DNA from: an uncultured Clostridia bacterium
GTDB lineage: Bacteria > Bacillota > Clostridia > Christensenellales > Borkfalkiaceae
NCBI GenBank assembly: GCA_949286835.1
Contig: CASEDP010000012.1
Coordinates: forward strand, 1 to 41,984
DNA: 41,984 nt
Direction of reading: 5' to 3'
The notes below the pieces were generated by a model. That model made no database searches. It was given only the letters and a program-made list of their open reading frames with translations, and was not told where the DNA came from. The translations under genes were made by a program, and so were the position numbers. Shown in pieces: positions 1 to 9,358 of the stretch; position 1 is the stretch's first letter, and each line of letters starts with the position of its first letter.

Positions 1-110
1 GACAGTATTTTTGATTTCGTCAATTTTGATTATACCACAAGATCTCTGTATGAGCCTTTTTTTGCCCACAGGTGTTGCACTTAATATTGTAATTCACCTA
101 CATAAAATAT

Positions 111-145
111 GCGCCGCGGGCAATTCAAGCCCGCGGCGCTCTTTT
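111..145 (+). terminator. Intrinsic terminator of an upstream gene
   Basis: An 11-bp perfect GC-rich stem (GCGCCGCGGGC pairing with GCCCGCGGCGC) has a 7-base loop and is followed by TCTTTT. This is a classic rho-independent terminator reading rightwards, so a + strand gene probably ends left of the window. I see no gene in bases 1-110. Confidence 0.88.
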
Positions 146-174
146 GCCGTAAAGTGAAAACTTAGGCACATCTC

Positions 175-203
175 TTGTATTTGTTGTGCGGCTATGCTAT
201 AAT
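175..203 (+). promoter_or_regulatory. SigA-type promoter for the membrane protein/cls pair
   Basis: The -35 is TTGTAT (175-180), the spacer is 17 nt, and the -10 is a perfect TATAAT (198-203) preceded by TGC (extended -10). It lies just upstream of the ribosome binding site AGAGGAG (213-219) of the gene starting at 227. Confidence 0.8.
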
Positions 204-226
204 TTAGCGTACAGAGGAGCAACCGT

Positions 227-787
227 ATGGACGGAAATAAAATTGACTATAAGAACTATGATACGCTTGAAATAACCGTCAGGACGGATAAGGAGTGGGA
301 TCTCAGGGAGAAATATAAGAAGTTCGGCTGGATACAGTACGAGAGTTCGGGTGACGCAATCTATGATAACCTTGTGCACATCTCCTTTTACAGACCGCAC
401 CAAATAGAGCACAAAGACGAACTTCAGCTTCTCCAGGTAAATATGGAAACGGCGATTAACGCGCTTTCAAAGGCGGAAAGATATAAAAATCTCAAGTCAA
501 TGATTTGCGGGTCGGTGATATTGGCTATTACCTCGCTGTTTTTGATTATCGGAACTATAGTCCCCGCGCTTATGTATTCAGTATTTCATCTGGTATTCGG
601 TATTACTTTCGGGGTGCTGGCTCTGATAACGCTCATCGTGGGCATAATCAAGAACGTTAAGCGAAGGGAGTGTGAGGAGGATAAGTTCAACAAGCTTACG
701 CTCAGGCTGAATTCAGAAATCGCGTCGGCGTGTTCAAGGGCAGAAGAACTTTCTGGGGGAATATATGAAGAAAAAATATCTCAATAG
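227..787 (+). CDS. Uncharacterised two-helix membrane protein
   Basis: A 186-residue protein I do not recognise. It has a polar N-terminal half of about 85 residues rich in charged and aromatic residues, and a short helical stretch around 65-85. Two strongly hydrophobic segments follow (roughly 92-112 and 118-142), joined by a very short turn, which suggests a helical hairpin in the membrane. A charged 45-residue C-terminal tail completes it. The ATG start is supported by AGAGGAG eight bases upstream and by the promoter at 175-203. The last 23 bases overlap the cardiolipin synthase gene, so the two are translationally coupled, and a role near membrane lipid synthesis is a guess from that alone. 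It is clearly coding, but no function can be assigned. Confidence 0.8.
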   Translation: MDGNKIDYKNYDTLEITVRTDKEWDLREKYKKFGWIQYESSGDAIYDNLVHISFYRPHQIEHKDELQLLQVNMETAINALSKAERYKNLKSMICGSVILAITSLFLIIGTIVPALMYSVFHLVFGITFGVLALITLIVGIIKNVKRRECEEDKFNKLTLRLNSEIASACSRAEELSGGIYEEKISQ

Positions 788-2357
788 TCCGCTCGGAAAA
801 AACAACATAAGAAAGGCGGTCTATACGGACTATAAGGTCGTAAGGATACGCACCGAAACAAACGGCTGGGGCGCGGTAAAGTCGCTGGTTGTAATGGGCG
901 TATTGGCAATACAGTTCTCGATACTTGTCATTGTCTATCTGTTTTTAGGGTATCTCTTCAAGTGGTATCTCGTTCTGTCATACGTTCTCAGCCTTCTCAC
1001 CTGCATCTACGTGCTTTCGACCACGAAGAACAGCCTTTCAAAGGCGGTATGGATTATCTTCATACTTATGTCCTTCGGGTTTGGCTATATAATCTACTTT
1101 CTCTCCGACGAGCGCATCTTTTTCGGCAAATCGAAAAAGAAGTACAAAAAGATTTTTGCCGCTGCAGATAAGTATATTGTAAACAGAGAGCTTCCCGAAT
1201 GTTCTCCTGCTGTCGGGTGCGATGCGAGATATCTCGTCAACACGGGCGGATTTGTGCCGTATACGGGTACGGCGCTCAGATATTATCCCTCGGGCGCGCA
1301 GCTCTTCGACGGCGTGCTTGAAGAGCTCGCCGTTGCGGAAAAGTTCATTTTCATAGAACTGTATATCATCTCTGACGGCGTACTGCTGAACAGGGTGCTC
1401 GACCTTCTTGAAGAGAAGGCAAAGTGCGGGGTTGATATACGTATAATCTACGATTTCATAGGTTGCCACAAGACGCTTTCGGCTGCGTCGCAGAAGCGGA
1501 TAAAAGGCGCAGGAATAAAGATTATGCCCTTCAACCGCCTTACTTCGCGGTTTTCTGTGGCGCTCAACTTCCGCGACCACCGCAAAATGATAATAGTCGA
1601 CGGCAAGACTGTATTCACGGGCGGGGCAAATCTTGCCGACGAATATATCAATGAAAAGAGGATGTTCGGCTATTGGAAGGATGCGGGGCTGAGGGCGGAG
1701 GGCAGCGCGGTTGAGGCGTTCACGCTGTTTTTCTTAAGGCAGTGGCAGTTCCTTACGGGCAAAGAGGAGGACTATTCGCCGTACCTTTCCGCGGCGGAAG
1801 AAGTTTCGTCCGCAAGTCTTGTAATTCCCTATGCCGACGGACTTGACTATGCCTATCACATAGGCAAAAACGTATACGAAAACATAATCTCTGGCGCAAA
1901 TGAAAGGCTGTATATTATGACGCCCTACTTCATCCCGGACGATACCCTTTTGCAGCTTCTCGCAAATAAGGCGCTTTCGGGCGTGGACGTAAGGCTGGTT
2001 CTTCCGGGCATACCCGACAAGTCCTTCGTCTACAGCGTGACGAGAAACTATGCCGAAAGACTTATCGACTTCGGCGTAAAGGTGTACTGTATGAAGAACA
2101 GCTTCGTACATTCCAAAGTAATGCTCTCCGAAAACTGCGCTGTCGTCGGGTCCATAAATCAGGACTTAAGGAGTTTTTATCAACAGTTCGAGTGCGCCGT
2201 ATATACCGACGACAAGGGCGTAACGAACGCCGTCGCAAACGATTTTTCAAGGACGTTTGAAAATTGCGAACTGATCGAAGAGGGTAACCGTATGCGCAAA
2301 AATATCTTTCACAGACTGTACGCGGGGCTTCTTCAGATTGTCGCTCCGTTTATGTAA
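765..2357 (+). CDS. cls: Cardiolipin synthase (phospholipase D superfamily)
   Basis: Enzymes of this family join two phosphatidylglycerol molecules into cardiolipin and glycerol at the membrane. The 530-residue length is typical of bacterial Cls proteins. Hydrophobic segments near residues 45-70 and 70-115 form the N-terminal membrane anchor (PLDc_N type). Two phospholipase D repeats follow. The first HKD motif is canonical (HRKMIIVD then GGAN). The second reads HSKVMLSE followed by GSINQD, so the usual aspartate is glutamate. The catalytic His and Lys are kept in both. The ATG overlaps the preceding gene by 23 bases and has a GGGGGA ribosome binding site just upstream. A bidirectional terminator lies 16 bases past the stop. 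The family call is firm; the exact lipid product is inferred. Confidence 0.93.
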   Translation: MKKKYLNSPLGKNNIRKAVYTDYKVVRIRTETNGWGAVKSLVVMGVLAIQFSILVIVYLFLGYLFKWYLVLSYVLSLLTCIYVLSTTKNSLSKAVWIIFILMSFGFGYIIYFLSDERIFFGKSKKKYKKIFAAADKYIVNRELPECSPAVGCDARYLVNTGGFVPYTGTALRYYPSGAQLFDGVLEELAVAEKFIFIELYIISDGVLLNRVLDLLEEKAKCGVDIRIIYDFIGCHKTLSAASQKRIKGAGIKIMPFNRLTSRFSVALNFRDHRKMIIVDGKTVFTGGANLADEYINEKRMFGYWKDAGLRAEGSAVEAFTLFFLRQWQFLTGKEEDYSPYLSAAEEVSSASLVIPYADGLDYAYHIGKNVYENIISGANERLYIMTPYFIPDDTLLQLLANKALSGVDVRLVLPGIPDKSFVYSVTRNYAERLIDFGVKVYCMKNSFVHSKVMLSENCAVVGSINQDLRSFYQQFECAVYTDDKGVTNAVANDFSRTFENCELIEEGNRMRKNIFHRLYAGLLQIVAPFM

Positions 2358-2367
2358 AAAACTAATG

Positions 2368-2396
2368 AAAAAATGCCTCCGCATTTGCGGGGGCAT
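2368..2396 (-). terminator. Bidirectional terminator between cls and the permease
   Basis: A 10-bp stem with one G-T wobble (ATGCCTCCGC with GCGGGGGCAT, loop ATTT) lies between the convergent gene ends. On the - strand it is followed directly by a run of Ts (the As at 2368-2372), so it best serves the permease gene. On the + strand the tail is only AGATATTATTT, but it can also stop cls transcription. Confidence 0.8.
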
Positions 2397-2416
2397 AGAT
2401 ATTATTTCGGGGTAAA

Positions 2417-3721
2417 TCAGAACATAAGCGTCAGCGCAAGACACCCGAGCGAGGCGGCAAGCGAACATACCGACACGCAGGAACCGTACATTATGAAGTC
2501 GAGGTTAGAGAACTTTTCGCCCGCCTTCTTGGTTATGGAGGAAAACATTATGCCCGCAAGCGCTCCTACGGGCGAGAGCAGTGCGCCGAGGTTAGAGCCT
2601 ATTACCGTCGCAAACACGGCATAGCGGCCGGCGTTCCCCGCAACTATGACGGAGGAAAAGAGCACGCTCATCGGAATGTTGTTGACGAGGTTGGAGGCAA
2701 GGTAGGAGCCCACCCCGTATTCAATGAGTTCGTTGAAGGAGAATGCGGAGGCAATGAACTTCGTAATCTCCATCTTGTCGAGTGCGAGCACTATGATGAA
2801 CATAGAGATGACGAAAGGTATTAGCTGATAGGGTACCCTTGCAAGCGCGTGTCCGACAATAATAGGCTTCTTGCGCCTGAAAAGGCAGAGCAGCAGGGCG
2901 GAGATAATGAGCACTGCGGCGCATATCGCACATTCCTGCCACATCTCAATTCCTATGTATCCGCTCACGGCGAGACCTGCGGTGCAGACGATGAGCACTG
3001 TGAGGCCGAGTATGCAGAGGGGTTTATCCTTCATCGGCGCGGATATGTTCTCGTCGGGGAGCAGTACCGGTTCTCTCAATGACTTTCTGAACAGCGCAAG
3101 CAGTACAATTAGAGATATTACCCCTGCGGCAAGCGTCGGCAAAATCATCACCTTGAGGTAGCCCAGAAAGTCGATGCCCGCCGCCGTCGCAATGTAGACG
3201 TTGGTGGGGTTGCCGATAATCAGCGCCATACTCCAGGTGTTTGCCGCGGCAAATTCCGCCACGAGGTAGGGCGCGGGTTTAATCTTTCCGCTCTTGCAGA
3301 AATACAGGATTATGGGCGTGAATGTCAGAATAATTACGTCGTTGGAAGTAAATACAGTGAGTATAGATACGGTGATATAAAGAAGGATGAAGAGCTTTAC
3401 CTTGCTCTTGCCGCTCTTTTTCAGCACTTTGCAGGCAAGATATTCAAAAAAGCCGCCCTCGTCGAGAAATATCGAAATTGCCGTGACCGATATGAACAGC
3501 GTCAGTATCTTCAGCGGGTTTACAGCCCCCGCTCCGAGTATGCCGTCCAGACAGTCCTTTATGGTGAGCGGCGTAAAAGCAATCGCCGCGATTGCGCCTA
3601 TCAGTGCAATGAAGGGGTATAGCGGCAACGTAAATTTTTTTATGCCTATTTCAGGCTTTATCAGCACGCAGAGCACAAGCCCGAGGCAGGTGGCTGCGGC
3701 AATGATTATGGTGGCAATCAT
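2417..3721 (-). CDS. SLC13/ArsB-type ion transporter permease
   Basis: A 434-residue polytopic membrane protein of the ion transporter superfamily (SLC13, ArsB and NhaD relatives). There are about ten to twelve hydrophobic helices. Family signatures include TSNDVIILTFTPII around the first half-repeat and IGNPTNVYIATAAGI in the re-entrant region, with a matching LASNLVNNIPMSV in the second half. The substrate (anion, arsenite, dicarboxylate or Na+/H+) cannot be read from the sequence. I chose the ATG at 3721 because it has GGAG ten bases upstream and sits about 30 bases after a good promoter. A further 44 codons are open upstream, but they lie beyond that promoter. It is monocistronic and convergent with cls. 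Confidence 0.88.
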   Translation of the reverse strand: MIATIIIAAATCLGLVLCVLIKPEIGIKKFTLPLYPFIALIGAIAAIAFTPLTIKDCLDGILGAGAVNPLKILTLFISVTAISIFLDEGGFFEYLACKVLKKSGKSKVKLFILLYITVSILTVFTSNDVIILTFTPIILYFCKSGKIKPAPYLVAEFAAANTWSMALIIGNPTNVYIATAAGIDFLGYLKVMILPTLAAGVISLIVLLALFRKSLREPVLLPDENISAPMKDKPLCILGLTVLIVCTAGLAVSGYIGIEMWQECAICAAVLIISALLLCLFRRKKPIIVGHALARVPYQLIPFVISMFIIVLALDKMEITKFIASAFSFNELIEYGVGSYLASNLVNNIPMSVLFSSVIVAGNAGRYAVFATVIGSNLGALLSPVGALAGIMFSSITKKAGEKFSNLDFIMYGSCVSVCSLAASLGCLALTLMF

Positions 3722-3758
3722 ACAATCTTTCTCCGCATCGGTAAATCGACCGCTTAGC

Positions 3759-3786
3759 ATTATAGCACATATTTTATATGCTACAA
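3759..3786 (-). promoter_or_regulatory. Extended -10 promoter for the permease
   Basis: Read on the - strand, TTGTAG (3786-3781) is followed by a 16-nt spacer and TATAAT (3764-3759) preceded by TGC. Transcription would start near 3752, just ahead of the ATG at 3721, which decides the start codon of the permease. Confidence 0.75.
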
Positions 3787-3883
3787 ACAAATTTAAACAC
3801 AAAATTTCGCGTATGCAAAATAAAATGCCGACGTAAAGCGCAAGGCAAGTCATAGCGCGTCCTGGCGCTGAGTAAAATATTAT

Positions 3884-4555
3884 GTGTATGCCATCAAATT
3901 CAGGAAGGCGGCGTTCCTCATCGCCGCTATAGTGTGCGCAATTGTCGCGGCGATAGTAATTCCTCTGACGTCGTGCGCTTACAGGGTGGATTGCGGCTTC
4001 GCCTTCTATTATGTATGTTACGATTGCCCGACCGACGCTGTGTCGGCAAGCTCTATATCCTCGCTCGTCGAAAGTTACGGCGGCGCGGGATATATAATCT
4101 GTGAAGACGGGGAGTACTACGTCACCGTCGCCTGCTACTATGACGAAAAGGACGCGCAGTCCGTCGCCTCAACTCTCGCAAAAAAACAGCTCGACTGTAA
4201 GGTTATAAGCGCGGAAAGGGAGAGCTTTACTCTTTCCTCCGCCAGGCGGAGATATGCGGAGAGGCATCTTTCGGTGCTCAATCTGCTCTTGCAGACTTCA
4301 TATATATTATATGACCTCGCAAACGCCGTCGACAGCCTCGGGTGCGACCAGCTTCAGGCAAAGGCGGTGCTCGGCGATGTGCAGACGACGCTCGAAGGGC
4401 TTGAGCGGGATAACCGTTCGGGCTGTTTTGCAGAGGCGACGGCGGCGCTCGTCGCCGAATGTGAGGACGTAAATTACGGATATATCCTCTCGCGCGATGT
4501 AAGACGCTTGCAGATTGCCGTCTGCGACGCTATAATAAATACTGAAATCTATTGA
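3884..4555 (+). CDS. Predicted secreted lipoprotein or anchored protein with SPOR-like domain
   Basis: A 223-residue protein with a basic N-terminus, a hydrophobic stretch (residues 9-27) and a lipobox-like LTSC at 28-31. It is therefore either a lipoprotein or a single-pass anchored protein facing outward. Residues about 76-111 (GEYYVTVACYY, then a helix and DCKVISAE) follow the beta-alpha-beta pattern of SPOR domains, which bind denuded peptidoglycan at division sites. The C-terminal half is helical and unrecognised. The mature part has many cysteines. The start is a GTG without a clear ribosome binding site, and TAAAAT lies only five bases before it, so the start is uncertain. It stands 13 bases upstream of the dehydrogenase gene. 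The SPOR assignment is from pattern only. Confidence 0.65.
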   Translation: MYAIKFRKAAFLIAAIVCAIVAAIVIPLTSCAYRVDCGFAFYYVCYDCPTDAVSASSISSLVESYGGAGYIICEDGEYYVTVACYYDEKDAQSVASTLAKKQLDCKVISAERESFTLSSARRRYAERHLSVLNLLLQTSYILYDLANAVDSLGCDQLQAKAVLGDVQTTLEGLERDNRSGCFAEATAALVAECEDVNYGYILSRDVRRLQIAVCDAIINTEIY

Positions 4556-4568
4556 GGGGTGCAGTCAA

Positions 4569-5348
4569 TTGACTTACACTATGATAACTGGTGCGACGGG
4601 CGTCCTCGGCAGAGAGTTTGCACGGCAATGCTATGCCCGCGGCGACAACCTGCTCCTCACGGGCAGGAGCGCCGAAAAACTTGAAACGCTTAAAGAGAGG
4701 CTGTCTGTCTCAGGCGGGGGAGACATAAGGGTATTTGCCGCTGACCTTGCCGACGAGGCGCAGAGGGAGAATATGTATGCCGCATTCGGAGGGCTTGAGA
4801 TATCCTGCCTCATAAACGTTGCGGGCGCAGATATACAGAAGCCCTTTTCTGAATATACCCAGCAAAAGCTTACCTTTCAGACGAGGGTCAATTTCGAGGC
4901 GGCTGTAAGCTGTACGGCATTTGCACTCTCGCAGCGGGCAGACCGCCTGCGCATACTTAACATCTCCAGCGTATGCGGAGAGTGCCCTATGCCCAACTTT
5001 GCCGTCTATTCTGCCGCGAAGGGCGCGCTCACCTCCTTTTCAAAGGCGATAGCCGCCGAATACCGCGGCAGCGGCGTTACCGTCACGGTCGTGCTGCCGG
5101 GTTCGGTTTATACCCGCGACGACGTAAAGGAGTATATAAGCTCCCTCGGCGCGTGGGCGAAATTTGCCGCAAAACAGCCCGACTTCGTCGTCAGGAAGTC
5201 GCTTAAGGCGACGGAAAGGGGTAAGTCCTGCGCGGTGATAGGTTGGGCAAACAGGCTCGTCCTCGCGCTCTCGGGGATGCTTCCCGAAGGGCTGAGGCTG
5301 AGGGTTATCGCCCGCAAGTGGGCGCATACCCGAAAGGACGCATTTTGA
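4569..5348 (+). CDS. Short-chain dehydrogenase/reductase (SDR) family protein
   Basis: A 259-residue classical SDR, an NAD(P)-dependent oxidoreductase with a Rossmann fold. The nucleotide-binding glycine motif TGATGVLG is at residues 7-14. The NVAG motif is present, and the catalytic residues are Ser133/134 (NISS) and YSAAK (Tyr147, Lys151). The substrate is unknown; the sequence resembles the broad DltE/YqjQ-like SDR group. The TTG start at 4569 is preferred because GAGGGGTG lies about eight bases upstream; an in-frame ATG at 4581 is too far from it. Only 13 bases separate it from the SPOR-like gene, so the two may be co-transcribed. thyA downstream has its own promoter. Confidence 0.88.
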   Translation: MTYTMITGATGVLGREFARQCYARGDNLLLTGRSAEKLETLKERLSVSGGGDIRVFAADLADEAQRENMYAAFGGLEISCLINVAGADIQKPFSEYTQQKLTFQTRVNFEAAVSCTAFALSQRADRLRILNISSVCGECPMPNFAVYSAAKGALTSFSKAIAAEYRGSGVTVTVVLPGSVYTRDDVKEYISSLGAWAKFAAKQPDFVVRKSLKATERGKSCAVIGWANRLVLALSGMLPEGLRLRVIARKWAHTRKDAF

Positions 5349-5377
5349 TTGACTAATCGCTGTCGTTGTGCTAAAAT
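5349..5377 (+). promoter_or_regulatory. Promoter for thyA-folA
   Basis: TTGACT (5349-5354), a 17-nt spacer and TAAAAT (5372-5377) with TGC before it. The -35 begins at the stop codon of the preceding SDR gene. The thyA ribosome binding site GGGAGGA follows at 5390-5396. Confidence 0.8.
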
Positions 5378-5401
5378 ATTTGAAATTTCGGGAGGACAAT
5401 T

Positions 5402-6232
5402 ATGAGCGTTGCCGATAGGATTTTTATAGACAATATGAACGACATACTTGAAAACGGCGTGTGGGATACCGATCTCGAGGTGCGCCCTAAGTGGAGCGAC
5501 GGCACGCCTGCGCACACCGTGAAGAAATTCGGCATTGTCAACCGCTATGACCTTTCTAAGGAGTTCCCCATATTGACGATAAGGCGTACTTTCTTCAAGT
5601 CCGCCGTGGACGAGCTTCTTTGGATATGGCAGAAGAAGAGCAACAACATAAAGGATCTCCATTCCAAAATCTGGAACCAGTGGGCGGATGCTGACGGAAG
5701 CATAGGCAAGGCATACGGCTATCAGCTCGGCGTAAAGCACAAGTATAAGGAGGGCGAATTTGACCAGGTTGACAGGGTATTGTACGACTTAAAGCACAAT
5801 CCTGCAAGCAGGCGTATTCTCACCAACATCTACAACTTTGCCGACCTTCACGAGATGAACTTGTACCCCTGCGCATATTCAATGACATTCAACGTTTCGG
5901 GCGATACGCTCAACGGAATACTCAACCAGCGCTCCAACGATATGCTCACGGCCAACAACTGGAACGTGGTGCAGTACGCCGTACTGCTGATAATGTTCGC
6001 ACAGGTCTCAGGGCTTAAGGCGGGCGAACTCGTGCACGTCATTGCCGATGCGCATATCTACGACAGGCACGTGCCTATGGTTAAGGAGATCATAGCCAAT
6101 CCGCAGTACGAGGCGCCAAGATTAGAAGTTGACCCCGACGTCAGAAATTTTTACGACTTCACCGTCGACAGTTTCAGACTAGTCGACTATAAGTACAACG
6201 ACAAGAAATATGACATTCCCGTCGCGGAGTGA
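5402..6232 (+). CDS. thyA: Thymidylate synthase (ThyA, Bacillus ThyA subtype)
   Basis: It converts dUMP to dTMP using methylenetetrahydrofolate, which becomes dihydrofolate. The protein has 276 residues. It carries VRPKWSDGTPAHT near the N-terminus and PASRRI in the middle, features of the Bacillus subtilis ThyA/phage phi3T branch rather than ThyB. The nucleophile is Cys157 in YPCAYSMTF. The dUMP-binding residues are in QRSND (177-180) and the HIY motif is at His218-Tyr220. The ATG has GGGAGGA six bases upstream and its own promoter. It is followed nine bases later by folA, which regenerates the folate that ThyA oxidises, so the pair forms a functional operon. Confidence 0.97.
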   Translation: MSVADRIFIDNMNDILENGVWDTDLEVRPKWSDGTPAHTVKKFGIVNRYDLSKEFPILTIRRTFFKSAVDELLWIWQKKSNNIKDLHSKIWNQWADADGSIGKAYGYQLGVKHKYKEGEFDQVDRVLYDLKHNPASRRILTNIYNFADLHEMNLYPCAYSMTFNVSGDTLNGILNQRSNDMLTANNWNVVQYAVLLIMFAQVSGLKAGELVHVIADAHIYDRHVPMVKEIIANPQYEAPRLEVDPDVRNFYDFTVDSFRLVDYKYNDKKYDIPVAE

Positions 6233-6241
6233 GGAGAGGTT

Positions 6242-6742
6242 ATGAGGGCGATTTTACACGCAGACAGAGAGTGGGGCATAGGCAAGAGCAACGGACTTAT
6301 GTTCTCCATTCCCGCAGATATGAAGTTTTTCAGGGAGACTACGACGGGCAACGTCGTAGTTATGGGCAGCAACACCTTAAAGTCCTTCCCCGGTGGCAGA
6401 CCGCTCAAGAACAGGACAAATATCGTCCTCTACCCCGGCGGAGAAAAGCGCGACGACTGCACGGTCGTCTCAAGCCTCGAAGAGCTGTTTGAAGAGATAA
6501 AAAAGTATGACGGAGACAGCGTATACGTAATCGGAGGCGCAATGATGTACAAAACTCTTCTGCCCTATTGCGACGAGGTGCTTGTCACCAAGGTAGATGC
6601 GGTAGGGGGAGCGGACGCGTATTTTGAAAACCTCGACGAAAACGAGAATTTCGAGCTCGTCTATCGCTCCGACGATGTCGAGACGAACGGCTATAAAGTC
6701 AACTTCTGTACCTATAAAAACAAAAAAGTTCTGCCTCTCTGA
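6242..6742 (+). CDS. folA: Dihydrofolate reductase
   Basis: It reduces dihydrofolate to tetrahydrofolate with NADPH and is the partner of the upstream ThyA. At 166 residues it is of normal length. The catalytic acid is Asp26 in SIPADMKFF. GNVVVMGSNTLKS matches the conserved VMG-R-T-ES region loosely, and VIGGAMMY carries the Gly-Gly pair that contacts NADPH. The usual Trp before the catalytic helix is Phe here. The ATG is preceded by GAGGAGAGG. A rho-independent terminator ends the thyA-folA operon just after the stop codon. Confidence 0.95.
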   Translation: MRAILHADREWGIGKSNGLMFSIPADMKFFRETTTGNVVVMGSNTLKSFPGGRPLKNRTNIVLYPGGEKRDDCTVVSSLEELFEEIKKYDGDSVYVIGGAMMYKTLLPYCDEVLVTKVDAVGGADAYFENLDENENFELVYRSDDVETNGYKVNFCTYKNKKVLPL

Positions 6743-6752
6743 GGCGCATATT

Positions 6753-6780
6753 TCCGCAGATTTTCACGCTGCGGATTTTT
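6753..6780 (+). terminator. Terminator of thyA-folA
   Basis: The stem TCCGCAG/CTGCGGA (7 bp) with a nine-base loop is followed by TTTTT, 10 bases after the folA stop. Confidence 0.85.
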
Positions 6781-6811
6781 GTTATAGATAATATGCTTTA
6801 CGGAGATAATA

Positions 6812-7658
6812 ATGAATATTATTGACGCGCACGCGCACGTAGTGCAGTGCATTGCAGGTTTCACCCAGAATGATACCTAAGGGAATGGGGGAGTATTCCG
6901 TCACTCCCGAGGCACTTCTTAAGGTGATGGATGAAAACGGCGTCTCCAAGGCGGTGCTGCTGCAGGGGCAGTTCTTCGGCTTTCAGAACGAATACACCTT
7001 CGAGGCGGTCAGAAAATACCCCGACCGCTTTGTCGGCGCCGCCTCCTACGACCCATTCTGCTACAAGATAGGCGACGTAAAGCGGCACCTCTTCGATGAA
7101 CTCGGTTATAAAGCCGTCAAGTTCGAAATGTCTAACGGTTCGGGGCTTATGGCGTACCATAACCCCATTGACCTCGACGGCGAAGTTATGAACGCCGAAT
7201 ACAGATTTGCCGCTGACAGGGGGCTTGTCGTCGTAATAGATATCGGCAGACCGCGCAACTGCTGTTGGCAGCCGCAAAACCTCGCGTCGGCGGTAAAAAA
7301 GTATCCCTCCGTCACATTCGTGCTCTGTCACCTGCTCTCGCCGCAGAGGGGGGACGGGGAGCTCCTCGGCAAGGCTCTCTCGCAACTTGCTGCGGACAAC
7401 GTGTACTTCGATTTGAGCGCACTCGCCCACAATCAGCGCGAGGAATATCCCTTCCCGTCCGCGGCGGCGCACCTTGCCGTCGCAAAGAGCGCAGTCGGCG
7501 CAGAAAAGCTTATGTTCGGCTCCGATATGCCGGGATGTCTGTGCGCGCAGAGCTATGCTAATCTCGTGAATTACATTTCTGAGAGCGGCGTATTTACTGC
7601 CGCCGAGCTTAAAGGCATTTTTGCGGACACCGCGCGTAAGATCTACTTCGGCGGTTGA
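6812..7658 (+). pseudogene. Frameshifted TIM-barrel amidohydrolase (PF04909-like)
   Basis: The natural start appears to be the ATG at 6812, six to seven bases after GGAG. It encodes MNIIDAHAHV..GFT, the first strand and HxH metal motif of amidohydrolase-2 family enzymes, but this frame stops at 6878. The rest of the enzyme is open in another frame from about 6852 to 7658 (268 codons from a TTG with no ribosome binding site). That body has TPEALLKVMDENGVSKAV, KFEMSNGSG, CHLLSP and FGSDMPG, all typical of the family. Joining the two frames needs a one-base shift between about 6843 and 6878, and the spacer between HxH and TPEAL is shorter than usual, so a small out-of-frame deletion is likely. 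It is either a recent pseudogene or a sequencing or assembly error. The substrate is unknown. Confidence 0.75.
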
Positions 7659-7729
7659 TTGCCTTGTATTTAATATAAGCACTGCTTATACCGTCTATAA
7701 ATAATAATAAGTGCAAAAGATGTGCATAA

Positions 7730-9139
<1,410 letters not shown>

Positions 9140-9212
9140 TAGCGGTCGGAAACAATGATAAAATCGTGCCGTCGCACTGCAAAAGTGCGGCGCGGCGACG
9201 CGGTTGATTTTC

Positions 9213-9254
9213 AAAGAGTTGTCTTAAATTTTTCAGGGCAGCTCTTTTATTTTA
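9213..9254 (+). terminator. Terminator of gdhA
   Basis: A 13-bp stem with several G-T wobbles (AAAGAGTTGTCTT with AGGGCAGCTCTTT, loop AAATTTTTC) is followed by TATTTTATAAT. A second GC-rich imperfect hairpin lies just before it around 9165-9200. Confidence 0.8.
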
Positions 9255-9296
9255 TAATAAAATTACGCATAATTATTCACTTTTGCGCTCGTGTTG

Positions 9297-9325
9297 TTGA
9301 CAAAAACGGGCAAAGCAATTACAAT
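9297..9325 (+). promoter_or_regulatory. Promoter for proBA
   Basis: Consensus TTGACA (9297-9302), a 17-nt spacer and TACAAT (9320-9325). The transcript would start near 9332, giving a leader of about 27 bases before the proB ATG at 9359. Confidence 0.85.
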
Positions 9326-9358
9326 GGTTAAAATATCTCGATTGACAGGGAATTAACG

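Noticed and set aside
29..40. A TATAAT with TGG before it on the - strand at the left edge
   Set aside because: No matching -35 is visible and the gene it would serve lies outside the window; the neighbouring terminator points to a + strand gene.
3722..3853. Longer start for the permease with 44 extra residues
   Set aside because: The extra part lies across and beyond the promoter and has no ribosome binding site; the ATG at 3721 has both.
6840..6880. Programmed ribosomal frameshift in the amidohydrolase
   Set aside because: No slippery heptamer, stimulatory hairpin or pausing site is seen, and the family is not known for recoding.
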